From Thermoguttaceae bacterium (GTDB lineage: Bacteria > Planctomycetota > Planctomycetia > Pirellulales > Thermoguttaceae), in assembly GCA_025060325.1 (NCBI GenBank), contig JANXBW010000001.1, positions 359,141 through 423,140 on the forward strand: a DNA stretch of 64,000 bases, written 5' to 3'. Shown piece by piece: positions 9,379 through 18,461 of this stretch (the first letter of the stretch is position 1; each line of letters begins with the position of its first letter). Position numbers and translations under genes: made by a program. Below the pieces are notes generated by a model. It was not told where the DNA came from. It saw only the letters and a program-made list of their open reading frames with translations, and did not search any database.

Positions 9379-11256
9379 GTGCGCAAATTGCGGGCAGTGA
9401 CGAAAGTGGCCAAGGACGTGCAGGATAAGATCTCGGCCCTTCGCCTGGCTTTGGCCAGAAGGCTCGGAAAGCAGCGATTTGAGCTTTGGTTCGGTTCAGA
9501 GAATGATCTCACAATTGTCAACGGCACCGTGCGGATCGGCTTGCCCAACCTGCTTTTCCAAAAGTGGGTAGCGCAGCAATTCCGTGACGATATTCTTGCC
9601 GCCTGTTCTGAGGTCCTCGGCTTTACCCCCCGGCTTGAGTTCCTAAGCACCGCGCTTTCGGAAAGCTTTCCTTCCGGGGAGATCGACCAGGTTTCCAATC
9701 GCGATCTACCCGAGGGCGAAGCAAGCGGAGTAAACGGGCAATTAGGTGGAAATAGGGAACCTGCGCCTGATGTTATTAACGGGGACAAGACTTCCGGTTT
9801 GGGGGCCTCAGCGGAGAATAACCAACTTGTTGACCAAGGAGGGTTTAACGGCCCTGGACCTACCGCCGCAGCACGGTTGTCCCGTTTGGATCAATTAGCA
9901 AATGAGCCAGTCGCTCCCCCAGCGGCTCCGGCTAGTGTGGCTGTTGACGAAACAACATCGCCTCGGCTAGACACCGACCAACCGGTTCCGGCTACGAATG
10001 TGAGCTTATGCTCAGATGCCGCCATTGCCGTCGAAGGTCGAACCTGTCGCCCTGAAGCCGACTCGGCCGTAGGGGACTCTTCCGAATTTCTCTTCCCTGC
10101 ACACGCACCCCTTGCGGCATCAAGACGGGCAAGCAAACGAAGCAGCGGCCGTTTTCAAGATCGCCGGATGAATCAATCGGAGGTTTCGGCCAGATCTGTC
10201 GCTGAAAGTCCCTCCGGCCGCCGATTTGTGTTGACACTTGCGGATTTTGTCGTTGGTCCTTGCAACCAGCTGGCTTATGCGGCAGCTGTCGAAGTGGCAC
10301 GCCGCCCTGGGGAGATTTCTCCGCTATTTCTTTTCGGCCCCACAAGCGTGGGCAAAACGCACCTCCTTCAAGCTGTCTGCGAAGAGGTCCGCCGTCGCCA
10401 CCGGGGGCTAATCGCCGTCTGTGTGTCGGCGGATGACTTTATTACTGATTCGGTCGAGGCCCTGCGCCACGGAGGGCTACCTAGCTTCCGCAGCAAGTTT
10501 CGCCATGTGGACGTACTCGCTATTGACGACATCCAGTTTCTAATCGGAAAAAAGTGGGTCCAGCGGGAGCTCGTCCTTACAATCGACGCACTTCTTCGAG
10601 AGGGTAAACAGTTACTTCTTGCTTCCGACCGAGCGGCGGATGAACTTGCGGACTTTGGCCAGGAGTTTGTGGCGCGGTTAAAGAGCGGGATGAGCTGCTG
10701 CCTTGACTGGCCTGACGAGCAAACTCGTCAGGGGATTGTCGAGCGGTTTTGCCAGCGACTGTCGCTCGCCCTACCGCCTGATGTTAAACAGTTTGTGGCA
10801 GCCCAAATCAATGGTCATGCCCGGGAAATTTTGGGGGCGCTTAGACGGCTCCAGGCAGTCGCCTTAACTTCCGCTGAATCCCTCACGCCACAGGTAGCGG
10901 CTCGGGTGCTTGAGGACCTGCTGTGTGTGCGAAGGCGGCCCATCCGGTTGGGAGATATCTGCCAGGCTGTTTGTGATGTCTTCGGGGTTGAACCCCCGCA
11001 GATAGTCGGACCGAGCCGGGCGCGTCCTGTGGTGCAGCCGCGGCTCCTGGCCATGTGGCTTGCCAGGAAGCACACTCGGGCCGGGCTTAGCGAAATTAGC
11101 CGGTTCTTTGGCCGCAAAAGTCATAGTGCAGTGCTTACCGCCCAACAAACCGTTCAAAGATGGCTGGCCGAAGACCGGCCGATTTGCGTCGGAAGTCGGG
11201 AACTGCCGATCGCGGAGGTTGTCCGCCAAATTGAGCGCCGGCTTCTGGCTGGATAA
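9379..11256 (+). CDS. dnaA: Chromosomal replication initiator DnaA
   Basis: DnaA, about 625 residues. Domain I is visible from DVQDKISALRLALARRLG to the QKWVAQQFRDDIL segment. A long low-similarity linker (about residues 75-270) follows, longer than the usual domain II. The AAA+ domain III has Walker A GPTSVGKT (about 320-327), Walker B DVLAIDDIQFL and a sensor 2 region HAREILGALRRL. Domain IV carries the DNA-binding signature ISRFFGRKSHSAVLTA. Domain III is unusual: where E. coli DnaA has LKSRF with the box VII arginine finger, this protein reads LKSGM (Gly near 437). GTG starts at 9379 and 9397 fit the family; an upstream TTG at 9280 would add 33 unmatched residues. dnaN and recF are not adjacent. 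Confidence 0.92.
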   Translation: MRKLRAVTKVAKDVQDKISALRLALARRLGKQRFELWFGSENDLTIVNGTVRIGLPNLLFQKWVAQQFRDDILAACSEVLGFTPRLEFLSTALSESFPSGEIDQVSNRDLPEGEASGVNGQLGGNREPAPDVINGDKTSGLGASAENNQLVDQGGFNGPGPTAAARLSRLDQLANEPVAPPAAPASVAVDETTSPRLDTDQPVPATNVSLCSDAAIAVEGRTCRPEADSAVGDSSEFLFPAHAPLAASRRASKRSSGRFQDRRMNQSEVSARSVAESPSGRRFVLTLADFVVGPCNQLAYAAAVEVARRPGEISPLFLFGPTSVGKTHLLQAVCEEVRRRHRGLIAVCVSADDFITDSVEALRHGGLPSFRSKFRHVDVLAIDDIQFLIGKKWVQRELVLTIDALLREGKQLLLASDRAADELADFGQEFVARLKSGMSCCLDWPDEQTRQGIVERFCQRLSLALPPDVKQFVAAQINGHAREILGALRRLQAVALTSAESLTPQVAARVLEDLLCVRRRPIRLGDICQAVCDVFGVEPPQIVGPSRARPVVQPRLLAMWLARKHTRAGLSEISRFFGRKSHSAVLTAQQTVQRWLAEDRPICVGSRELPIAEVVRQIERRLLAG

Positions 11257-11667
11257 CCCGCAAGACCTGCTGCGACCAGTTTCCGCCAAGTGCTGGTCTG
11301 CGCTGGCAATCCGCAACAGATTTAATTCCTGCTTTGGCACGGGGTTGCCTCGTGCTTTCAACGGCAGCGCAACGTCTTTCTGGGCGATGAGGACGGGGAT
11401 ACTGAGGCGATTGGCTCGGCGGAAACCCCATTTGCACTGCGCCGGCCCCTAAATCCCGGGCCGGTGGCTAAGCCCCCACAGCACGTGGCTTTCGTGCCTA
11501 GCGGCAGCTCCTCGGGATTGCCCCGGGGAGTGCTTCCGCTACAGCTTCACCCCCTTTGGGACCGGCGATCTTGGGAAGGGGAGATTTTCCGTTCGAATGG
11601 GTTTCCTGTCCGGGTTGTCGGAGTCCAAAGGTTTCCCTTTTCCGGCATTTTGCCCAGGTTGTTCCGT
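11257..11667. other. Intergenic region after dnaA
   Basis: About 0.4 kb with no convincing gene, and without a cluster of DnaA boxes that I can see. It ends at a promoter for the next gene. Confidence 0.5.
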
Positions 11668-11697
11668 TTGACAGGGTCTCTGAACCCTGCCTATACT
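11668..11697 (+). promoter_or_regulatory. Sigma-70-type promoter for the coiled-coil membrane protein gene
   Basis: TTGACA at 11668-11673 and TATACT at 11692-11697 with an 18-base spacer. The start codon of the next gene lies about 220 bases further on, leaving a long leader of unknown role. Confidence 0.55.
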
Positions 11698-11925
11698 GAG
11701 GAAGAGTTCCTATCTTTACCGAGTCCGGTAAGATTCCGGATTGTCGAGGGAATAAGACACGGCATTCGTTTTGCAAGGGTGGGCTGATTAGGCGGGGTAC
11801 CAGGGAGGCGACCTCCCCAGCGGCAAAAACGGGGCAAAACGGCACAAAGCTGAGCAGGCAGTATAAGGCTTTTGAGTTGACGTCTCCGGGCCTCATTCGG
11901 GCAAGTTTAGTGGGAAGGTAACCCA

Positions 11926-12834
11926 ATGAACCTCGTAGGAAAAATCCTCATCGTGCTCATCTTCGTGATGAGCTTGGTGTTCAGCACGATGGTGGTGGCC
12001 GTCTACAGTACCCATACCAACTGGCGCGACGTAGTTATGCGCCCTGCCGACCAGGTAGGCCCGGGCAAAGAGCTAGGGCTTCGTTACCAATTGGAAAACG
12101 AACGTCAACTCGTTAAACAGCTTCAGGACAAAATTGAGACGTTGACCAAACAACTCAATGCGGAGAAACTCGCTTACCAGCAAGCTGTGGCCAAGCTGGA
12201 GACGGAAAATGCCCGGCTTGCTGACGAATTGGATCAGCTGAAACGCACCCATGCACAACTTGTTGAAGAAAATAATCGTGCTTTGGCCAGCTTGGCTGCC
12301 TTGCAAGAGGAAACCGCCTCGTTGCGAGCGGAGGTCGAAGGCGGGGTGGTCGGTGGTCAGAAAGTCGTCGGGCTCCGCGAAGAAATCCGTTTGGTCCAAA
12401 AGGACCGCGATGCCCAGTTTGAAAGAGTGGTCAAGTTGACGGACGATCTTAATCAGACACTCCAGCAGTTGGAAACACTTCGTGAGCAAAGCACGCGTTT
12501 GGCCCAGGAGCTGGCTAACGCTCAGTCGGTGTTGCGGAAATTCGGTCTTAAGCCACAGCCCGAGCTTTACCAAGATGTTCCGCCGGAGGTCGAGGGCGTG
12601 GTGTTGGCGACCACCGCGGCCGGCCATGTGGAAATTTCCATCGGCTCGGACGACGGTTTGGTCAAAGGGCACAAGTTGGAAGTTTACCGCTTCAGTGCTG
12701 ATCAGGCGATGTACTTAGGCCGCATTGAGGTGTTAGATACAGCGCCGGATCGGGCTGTCTGTCGGATTATCCCGGAATATCGGAAAGGCGAAATGCAGAG
12801 GGGAGACCGTGTCGCCGCGAAGATCCTCAACTAA
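11926..12834 (+). CDS. Membrane-anchored coiled-coil protein, function unknown
   Basis: A 302-residue protein I do not recognise by name. Residues ~5-27 form one N-terminal transmembrane segment. Residues ~45-200 are a long heptad-rich coiled coil with many Glu, Gln, Leu and Lys residues (for example ETENARLADELDQL). The last ~80 residues form a compact domain beginning EGVVLATTAAG with DDGLVKGHKLEVYR and YLGRIEVLDTAPDRAVCRI; this resembles a small beta-barrel module found at the end of envelope and flagella-associated proteins. AAGG upstream of the ATG gives a weak ribosome site. The gene overlaps the next one by 26 bases, so the two products are probably made together. A scaffold role in the envelope is inference. 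Confidence 0.75.
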   Translation: MNLVGKILIVLIFVMSLVFSTMVVAVYSTHTNWRDVVMRPADQVGPGKELGLRYQLENERQLVKQLQDKIETLTKQLNAEKLAYQQAVAKLETENARLADELDQLKRTHAQLVEENNRALASLAALQEETASLRAEVEGGVVGGQKVVGLREEIRLVQKDRDAQFERVVKLTDDLNQTLQQLETLREQSTRLAQELANAQSVLRKFGLKPQPELYQDVPPEVEGVVLATTAAGHVEISIGSDDGLVKGHKLEVYRFSADQAMYLGRIEVLDTAPDRAVCRIIPEYRKGEMQRGDRVAAKILN

Positions 12835-13048
12835 AGCCGCCCGAGCGGCCAGGCCCCGTGGCCCTTATCGCAAGCCGAAAGCCGATATTTACACAGTGCT
12901 TTTGGCTATCGCCGCCGTGGCATTGCTGATTGCGTGTGTCTTGCTCTATTTAGAAACGGCCGATTATCCCGACAAGCCGCCGTGGTCAGGGGGACCGAGT
13001 GGCCAAGTTCCTCGTACTGAGAGTGTGTCAACCGTGGCCATCGGTTAG
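12809..13048 (+). CDS. Small single-pass membrane protein
   Basis: A 79-residue protein starting at a GTG inside the end of the preceding gene (26-base overlap in another frame), which suggests translational coupling. The N-terminus is very basic (SPRRSSTKAARAARPRGPYR), followed by one hydrophobic helix at about residues 27-47 (TVLLAIAAVALLIACVLLYL) and a short Gly/Pro/Ser-rich tail. By the positive-inside rule the basic end should lie in the cytoplasm. It is followed by a strong terminator, so it is the last gene of its unit. Function unknown; a partner role for the coiled-coil protein encoded upstream is inferred from the overlap. Confidence 0.75.
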   Translation: MSPRRSSTKAARAARPRGPYRKPKADIYTVLLAIAAVALLIACVLLYLETADYPDKPPWSGGPSGQVPRTESVSTVAIG

Positions 13049-13124
13049 CTGCCGGCCGACGCTCTGGCCCTGGCAGGCCGAAGCGATGTCGACTATGTCA
13101 ACCAAGGCCTCTTCGGCCTGAACT

Positions 13125-13150
13125 AACGCTCCTTAAAAGGAGCGTTTTTT
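13125..13150 (+). terminator. Rho-independent terminator
   Basis: AACGCTCCTT-AA-AAGGAGCGTT is a perfect 10-bp inverted repeat followed by TTTT. It lies about 75 bases after the small membrane protein gene and just before the end of the convergent macrodomain gene. This is the clearest terminator in the window. Confidence 0.88.
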
Positions 13151-13204
13151 ATGCGCTAACGTAATCCGCCGGGCCTTTGCCTACAGTCCAATTGGACAGC
13201 AAAC

Positions 13205-13774
13205 CTAGCTGGCCCTGGCCAGCTTTGCTAACTCCTCAGCAAACACGTTAAGTGTGGCCTGATCGAAAAGCACAAACCGGACAAGCGGGGGTGATTGCCG
13301 CTGCCGGAGGAATTCGATTGTTGTTCTAAGAGCGATCTGGGCGGCCTCCGACAAGGGGTAGCGGTAAGCCCCCGTGCTGAGGGCAGGAAAGGCCACCGAC
13401 TGGCAGCTGTGCCCCACCGCAAGCTCCAAGGCCCGTCGATAGGCCGAGGCCAAAAGCTCTGCCTCGCCGGCATTGCCTCCCTGCCAAATCGGGCCGACTG
13501 CGTGGATGACATACTTGGCCGACAGGTTCCCCGCGCCCGTAATCACAGCCGAACCAGTGGGACAACCGTCGGGATACTTTGCCTTTGTCTCGGCCATAAT
13601 CGAAGGTCCGCCCCGGCGATGAATCGCACCGTCAACACCGCCACCTCCAGCAAGCCGACTATTAGCTGCGTTAACGATAGCGTCGACCACTTGATCAGTA
13701 ATATCCCCTTGAACTAACTCCAGCCGACACCGGCCCACGTGGTATTCAGTAAGCTTCCCTGGTCCTGAAGCCAT
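13205..13774 (-). CDS. Macrodomain protein, probable O-acetyl-ADP-ribose deacetylase
   Basis: A 189-residue stand-alone macrodomain. Macrodomains of this type bind ADP-ribose; MacroD/YmdB-like members hydrolyse O-acetyl-ADP-ribose and remove ADP-ribose from acidic residues. The signatures are present: [19 protein letters not shown] with NAAN at about 36-39, [10 protein letters not shown] at about 43-52, and a distal [12 protein letters not shown] phosphate-binding loop. The start is the ATG at 13774, preceded at good spacing by AAGGAG; an upstream in-frame start at 13792 lies too close to that site. It is on its own, converging with the coiled-coil operon across a terminator. The enzyme class is well supported; the true cellular substrate is not known. 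Confidence 0.9.
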   Translation of the reverse strand: MASGPGKLTEYHVGRCRLELVQGDITDQVVDAIVNAANSRLAGGGGVDGAIHRRGGPSIMAETKAKYPDGCPTGSAVITGAGNLSAKYVIHAVGPIWQGGNAGEAELLASAYRRALELAVGHSCQSVAFPALSTGAYRYPLSEAAQIALRTTIEFLRQRQSPPLVRFVLFDQATLNVFAEELAKLARAS

Positions 13775-14178
13775 CCTACCGCTCCTTGCCAACTAATCGG
13801 ATAAGCCCGTTATTCGTTATTAGCGAGCTAAGAAGAAACCCGACTAACCGATGATCCAAAGCGTTTACAAACGCAGAGTCTAAAAGGCGCTTTGTGATCT
13901 TCCAACTTATTTTAACATCCCCCTGGGCGAAATCTTCCTTACTGGCCTCTGGAGACCTAAACCAGCTCTCCTGCCTCTTTACGCGAAGGAATCTTGGAAC
14001 CGAGGCCTCGCCCCTACCGTGTTTGCATCTCTCGGATATATGTCTGCGCGAAAACGAAAGCGCAGCATCCTTTCCCTAGTGCCTTTCCACAAGCGGCAGC
14101 TGCACCGGTCCGACTGCCGCTCGAATCAAAGTACCTGGTGTGTTTCCAGCGCTCAGGCGTTCGCAGCTCCCCTTGCGG
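13775..14178. other. Intergenic region, about 0.4 kb
   Basis: Between two genes on the minus strand. Must hold the macrodomain gene's promoter. Nothing else recognisable. Confidence 0.45.
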
Positions 14179-16371
14179 CTAAGCTTCTTCTACCGTGAGT
14201 AGGTACCAAGTGGTCACCGATTTACCCAGGGGAACCACCCAGAGGCCGTTTTCTTTGCCAACAGGTTCGGGGTCGCCAAGCGGCCGTCCTTGGGCATCAA
14301 GCGGCTGGAGGAAAACTCGGCTGCCGCCAAGGCCCTTTAAGAGCAAACTGCCCCTGATAACCTCGATCACGGTCGGTGCTGTGCCCCAATCTTCTAGAGA
14401 GGTCCGCTGTAAGTTCCAGCGCTGCCCCCGATTGGCCACTTGACCGCAGGCTGTAATAAGGATGCGGCGCGCATCGGCCAAAGGTCGATCGTCAAGCGCC
14501 GATAGGGTAATTGCTCCAAACGCGTTTTCCGCCCGTAATTTCATGTGAGACGTCTCTGCCGACTCCATCTGGAGGTGGCCGACGATCGCCTGCCACCGCG
14601 GTGCATCCACTGTGACGAGCCCTTTTTGCCCCGGATAACTCCACCACCGAAGCTCCCCCGTGTCGGAAACAATCGGATTCTCCGTGATAGGGGGAAAGGC
14701 CTCACTTGGCGGACCCTCAAACGATCGCACCCGGAGGGCATGCTTCAGTGGCAGAGCGGCGGGTAGTCCGGGCGTAAACAAGGGATAAAGATCCGGCCGA
14801 CTGCGTAGCCGAATGCTTTCCCTAACCTGTTCAGGCGTATATGAGCGGGCCAACACGTGCTCCGCCGGGCGGACGTCTCCCCGCAAGAAAGCCAAGGCCC
14901 CGGCAACCAGTTGACACATCTTCACTGGGTCCATGGCGAGGTCGAAATGCCCGGCTATCCGCGGCTCAGCCCCCACAATCTCCCCGTGGGCCAGGGTGTA
15001 CCAAAAGATGCCATCCCAATCCTGAAATGCTCCATAAGCCGCCAGAATGGGAATGCCCTCGCAAGCATACTGATGGGGAAAAGGATGGTTGACCTCGGAG
15101 ACCGTATACGGCCTGCCCAAGACCGGTGTCCGCGCTAGTTGTACCACAGTCGACCGAAGCGGCTCGACAACCATCGGCGTGTTGGGAATGCGAAAACCGA
15201 TCGTCCGCCCTGTCTCCGGATCTCGAATATAAGAGGGGTGTTGCCAGTAAACATGCCCATCTATCACATCTAGAAGCGCCGTCCCCACGACAATTGGGTA
15301 CCCGCTCTTACTGTGCCCATGGTCACTATTGCCGATGATCAGCTGCTTGACCCCAAGCTCCTCGCGTAAAAACCTTTTCATGTTGATGAAATATTCCCGT
15401 TCAATCTCCATGTAGAACCGCGCCTCGGTGTCAAAGCGTTCCGCCGTCGCCCTGGCAAATTCCTCGGGAGAAAGCCGCGGAATCAACTCCCCCTCCCTCA
15501 CGCCGACCTCGCGGGCAAGTTTCCTACGGAGCTCGGCCGGAACATTCTTTTCTAACCATCGGTTGTATAAACGGGTCAGATCCTCGGCGTAGCTTGCTGT
15601 GATATCCGTCCATGTTCCAGGGTTTTTCCGCGTGTTGGTGCCCCGCAGTCTGCCATCCATCCATGCCTCCACCAGAGAATTTTCGTTGACAAGCTCGATA
15701 AGGGCGACACCCGGCTCCTGGCGATATTCGTTGCCCGTGTACGGATTGCGATGCGTCAACAACTGGCGAGCATATTCCCGCTGCAGCTCAAGCAAAACCG
15801 GATCGAAGTATGTTAAACCCTTTGCGAAACCGAGATATTCCCAGTCGCGAACTCCGTCGCCGCGTTTATAACTGCGAGCAACATTAAGATTCAGATCCGT
15901 ATAAATGCCTCGCTCTTTGAGCTGGGCAATGAAATAGTCCAGCCGATCCAGCTGTGCCGGATCAAGCTGCCGGGTGTCGTCGCGAGAAGCATCGATAATC
16001 CCGTTTGGCGCCGGCCGATCAAAGAAATGAAACCGCACACAATTAATTCCCCACCGCGCTAGCCGCTCGGCAATAAGGGGCGCGTGCTCTTTGGGAGGAA
16101 GGCAACCGCGTCCCGAGACGTTGACACCCCAAAAGCGGATCCGCTGCCCATCGCCGCTAGCAAGATGCCCATCTCTTATCCCAATAAACCCCGACCTGCC
16201 AGCGGGGGCTTCCAGCAAAAACGATAGATCAATCACACTTCCCTCAAGCGATTCCCAGCTTACCGGGAAAGGTTCAAGCGGCACCTCTTGCGCAGCCATA
16301 CCTCCCCCTAGGCCGAGAAGTATAAGGGCAGCCATTACACCCCAGGTAACGAGCTCTTTGCCTGCGCGCAT
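14179..16371 (-). CDS. Secreted glycoside hydrolase, clan GH-A (GH5-like)
   Basis: A 730-residue exported enzyme with a signal peptide at about residues 1-27 (hydrophobic core VMAALILLGLGGGM). The (beta/alpha)8 barrel begins with FWGVNVSG and GINCVRFHFFD, typical of cellulase-like GH-A proteins. The candidate acid/base is the Glu of ELVNEN (about residue 230), the candidate nucleophile the Glu of TVSEVNHP (about 426). The remaining ~250 residues look like beta-rich accessory domains. Substrate cannot be read from the sequence; beta-mannan, beta-galactan or beta-glucan are possible. ATG at 16371 is chosen because AAGGAGG lies 8 bases upstream; the earlier GTG at 16380 lies inside that site. 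No transporter or regulator is adjacent. Confidence 0.85.
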   Translation of the reverse strand: MRAGKELVTWGVMAALILLGLGGGMAAQEVPLEPFPVSWESLEGSVIDLSFLLEAPAGRSGFIGIRDGHLASGDGQRIRFWGVNVSGRGCLPPKEHAPLIAERLARWGINCVRFHFFDRPAPNGIIDASRDDTRQLDPAQLDRLDYFIAQLKERGIYTDLNLNVARSYKRGDGVRDWEYLGFAKGLTYFDPVLLELQREYARQLLTHRNPYTGNEYRQEPGVALIELVNENSLVEAWMDGRLRGTNTRKNPGTWTDITASYAEDLTRLYNRWLEKNVPAELRRKLAREVGVREGELIPRLSPEEFARATAERFDTEARFYMEIEREYFINMKRFLREELGVKQLIIGNSDHGHSKSGYPIVVGTALLDVIDGHVYWQHPSYIRDPETGRTIGFRIPNTPMVVEPLRSTVVQLARTPVLGRPYTVSEVNHPFPHQYACEGIPILAAYGAFQDWDGIFWYTLAHGEIVGAEPRIAGHFDLAMDPVKMCQLVAGALAFLRGDVRPAEHVLARSYTPEQVRESIRLRSRPDLYPLFTPGLPAALPLKHALRVRSFEGPPSEAFPPITENPIVSDTGELRWWSYPGQKGLVTVDAPRWQAIVGHLQMESAETSHMKLRAENAFGAITLSALDDRPLADARRILITACGQVANRGQRWNLQRTSLEDWGTAPTVIEVIRGSLLLKGLGGSRVFLQPLDAQGRPLGDPEPVGKENGLWVVPLGKSVTTWYLLTVEEA

Positions 16372-17519
16372 GCCAAGCACCTCCTTGGTCGCAGATCGAA
16401 AACAGCAAGGCTAGTTTGTCAACAGAATGTAATTGCCGGTGCAAGTGCGCGACCGGCGGAGACAACTCAACTTGTCCCTACGGCAGTTGAGCGATTCCCA
16501 CCTCGGCAACTCTAGTCAAAAGATACCGGCTCCTCTAACCGCCTCCAAGGAGCATGCGCTTCGCAAACGCTCCCACTGCCAGCGACAATGAGGGCGGCTT
16601 TTGCCGAGGTTCCAACCGCGTCACATCTGCCCCGCATCGATTTTGCCTAACGGTAGTCTAAGCGTCCAATCGGAAGCCCCTGGGGTAAACTCGATCTTGT
16701 ACACGATAATTCCTGGCCGAGCAGAGTGGCATGGGGTGGCCGGTGATTCGCATGAGCCAAGGGACTTCCGGTCGGCTCCCACAGCCGCACGTTTTTGAGG
16801 TGCTGCAACACGTCGGAAGAAAAGCTTGAAGGCCCAGGTGCGTTGACAAGTTCTTGTGATAGCCGCCGTTCCACGCGGGGGCATTTCACGCGGAAGCTCC
16901 GGTCCAGCCAGCCTCGGTCGCAATCCACAGGACAATGCCCGCCACATTGCCGCCTTGAGCGCTCAGAGTTTTAACCTCTGTGCTGGGAAGCACCAGCCTG
17001 CCTGCTTGGAAGGTTACAAAACAAATCGACTTACGAACATATCCAGAAGTTTCGCTCCGGTTTTCTCGTTGCGAAGTTCGGATCAGGCGGTTAAATTGTT
17101 TTTGTCGTCCGACATTAAATTCCTGCCGACACGGGGGATCGGGGTAAGCAAGAAGGGCAGCTGGTCGAAGTCTGTACCGGGATCGCCCGGAGGAGAATTT
17201 TTCCGTTTTGACCATCGTTCCCTTAATCTCAACCTAGCTGAGTTAACAACCCCGCCCGGCGTGGTAATTCGCGCGGAGTTTGTTTAGGGCCTACGTGGGA
17301 ACGCTTAGGTCTTTGGGACCAGCGCGTAGGGTGCTTGCAGATGGCGTCTATCCACTTACGCCCCACGAATCCCAAGCCTAGGCACGACCTCGCCACCTGA
17401 TGCTTGCAACCCTCCCTAGGATTCGGATCTTCAAGTACAAGGACACGGGTAAGTTCACTGCCAACCTGCGGCATCGGTATTAAACCGAGGACCTTCAAGC
17501 ACTGCGGAGGGCGAGAGAG
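16372..17519. other. Intergenic region, about 1.15 kb, possible decayed gene
   Basis: No intact gene. On the minus strand, between about 16930 and 16620, two reading frames carry protein-like stretches (FSSDVLQHLKNVRLWEPTG in one, VYKIEFTPGASDWTLRLPL in another) that could be a frameshifted remnant of a secreted protein. The rest, up to the DUF362 gene, shows nothing I can name. Confidence 0.3.
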
Positions 17520-18461
17520 ATGGTGTTTGCTTCCCGACGTGACTTTCTGCTTCAAAGCGCAGCGGCGGCAGCAGTGGGAACGGTTGGTGCGCAGACCGGA
17601 CTAAGCGCCCAAGCCGGCCCAAACGCCCCCGCTATGGCGATCGCTCAGTGGAAAGGTCCGAAGGCACCCACCGCTCAGGAAATCGACCGGATCGCCGAGC
17701 AGCTAACTATCAAAGCAATCGAGGCCATCGGGGGCATTAGCCGATTTGTCCGTCGGGGCGACGTCGTGTGGGTCAAACCGAATATCGCGTGGATTCAGCC
17801 GCCGGAGATGGCTGCTAACACCAACCCGGCTGTGGTGGCCACCATTGTCCGGCTATGCTTCGAAGCTGGCGCAAAGCAGGTCAAAGTGGGCGATAATCCT
17901 GTAGACGTTGTGGACCAGGCCTACGAACGAAGCGGCATCCCAGCCGCCGTGCGACCGCTGGGAGCCCAGGTGGTTATCATGGACCGGAGCCGCTTCCGGC
18001 GCGTTGACATTAAAGGCGAGCGTCTCAAGTCTATCCCGATATATCCTGAGGTCTTGGATGCCGATCTTGTCATCAACGTACCGATTGCGAAACACCACAG
18101 CCTAGCGACGATCACTGTGGCGATGAAAAACTTCATGGGGGTAGTGGAGGAGCGGCGGACTTTCCATCAAGCCATCGGGGAAACCTTGACGGATCTCACC
18201 CGATTCCTCCAGCCGAAGATCTCCGTTGTGGACGCAGTGCGGGTGCTTGTGGCTCGCGGTCCGCGAGGTGGCCGGCTGGAAGACGTTCGCATGCCTTTGG
18301 CCATCGCTGCCGGGACGGATATTGTGGCACTAGATGCCTGGGCGGCGGAGATCCTTGGCCGCAAACCCGAGGAAATTAGCTCCGTGGTCTGTGGACATAA
18401 GGCGGGGCTTGGCACCATGGACTACCGGTCCCTGAAGCCCGTGGAGATAGCCGTCGCATGA
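17520..18461 (+). CDS. Tat-exported DUF362 protein
   Basis: A 313-residue DUF362 protein. The N-terminus has a twin-arginine signal (SRRDFL at 5-10, then an Ala-rich segment), so the folded protein is probably exported with a cofactor or attached outside. The DUF362 core shows VKPNIAWIQPPE, KVGDNPVD, INVPIAKHHSLATITVAMKN and a late ALDAWAAEILG. DUF362 proteins often carry or accompany Fe-S centres, but no cysteine cluster is visible here. The biochemical role of DUF362 is not established. GGAGGG precedes the ATG. Its stop overlaps the next start (ATGA at 18458-18461), so it is translationally coupled to the polyferredoxin gene and the two very likely work in one electron-transfer unit. Confidence 0.88.
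   Translation: MVFASRRDFLLQSAAAAAVGTVGAQTGLSAQAGPNAPAMAIAQWKGPKAPTAQEIDRIAEQLTIKAIEAIGGISRFVRRGDVVWVKPNIAWIQPPEMAANTNPAVVATIVRLCFEAGAKQVKVGDNPVDVVDQAYERSGIPAAVRPLGAQVVIMDRSRFRRVDIKGERLKSIPIYPEVLDADLVINVPIAKHHSLATITVAMKNFMGVVEERRTFHQAIGETLTDLTRFLQPKISVVDAVRVLVARGPRGGRLEDVRMPLAIAAGTDIVALDAWAAEILGRKPEEISSVVCGHKAGLGTMDYRSLKPVEIAVA

Noticed and set aside
8735-9400. Plus-strand frame of 221 codons overlapping the start of dnaA
   Set aside because: Composition is noise-like, it covers the dnaA promoter and it matches no family.
11464-11787. Plus-strand frame of 107 codons after dnaA
   Set aside because: Overlaps the promoter of the next gene and lacks a ribosome site or motifs.
16843-16872. TTGACA motif upstream of the DUF362 gene
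   Set aside because: No -10-like hexamer at 16-18 bases; too far (about 680 bases) from the start codon.
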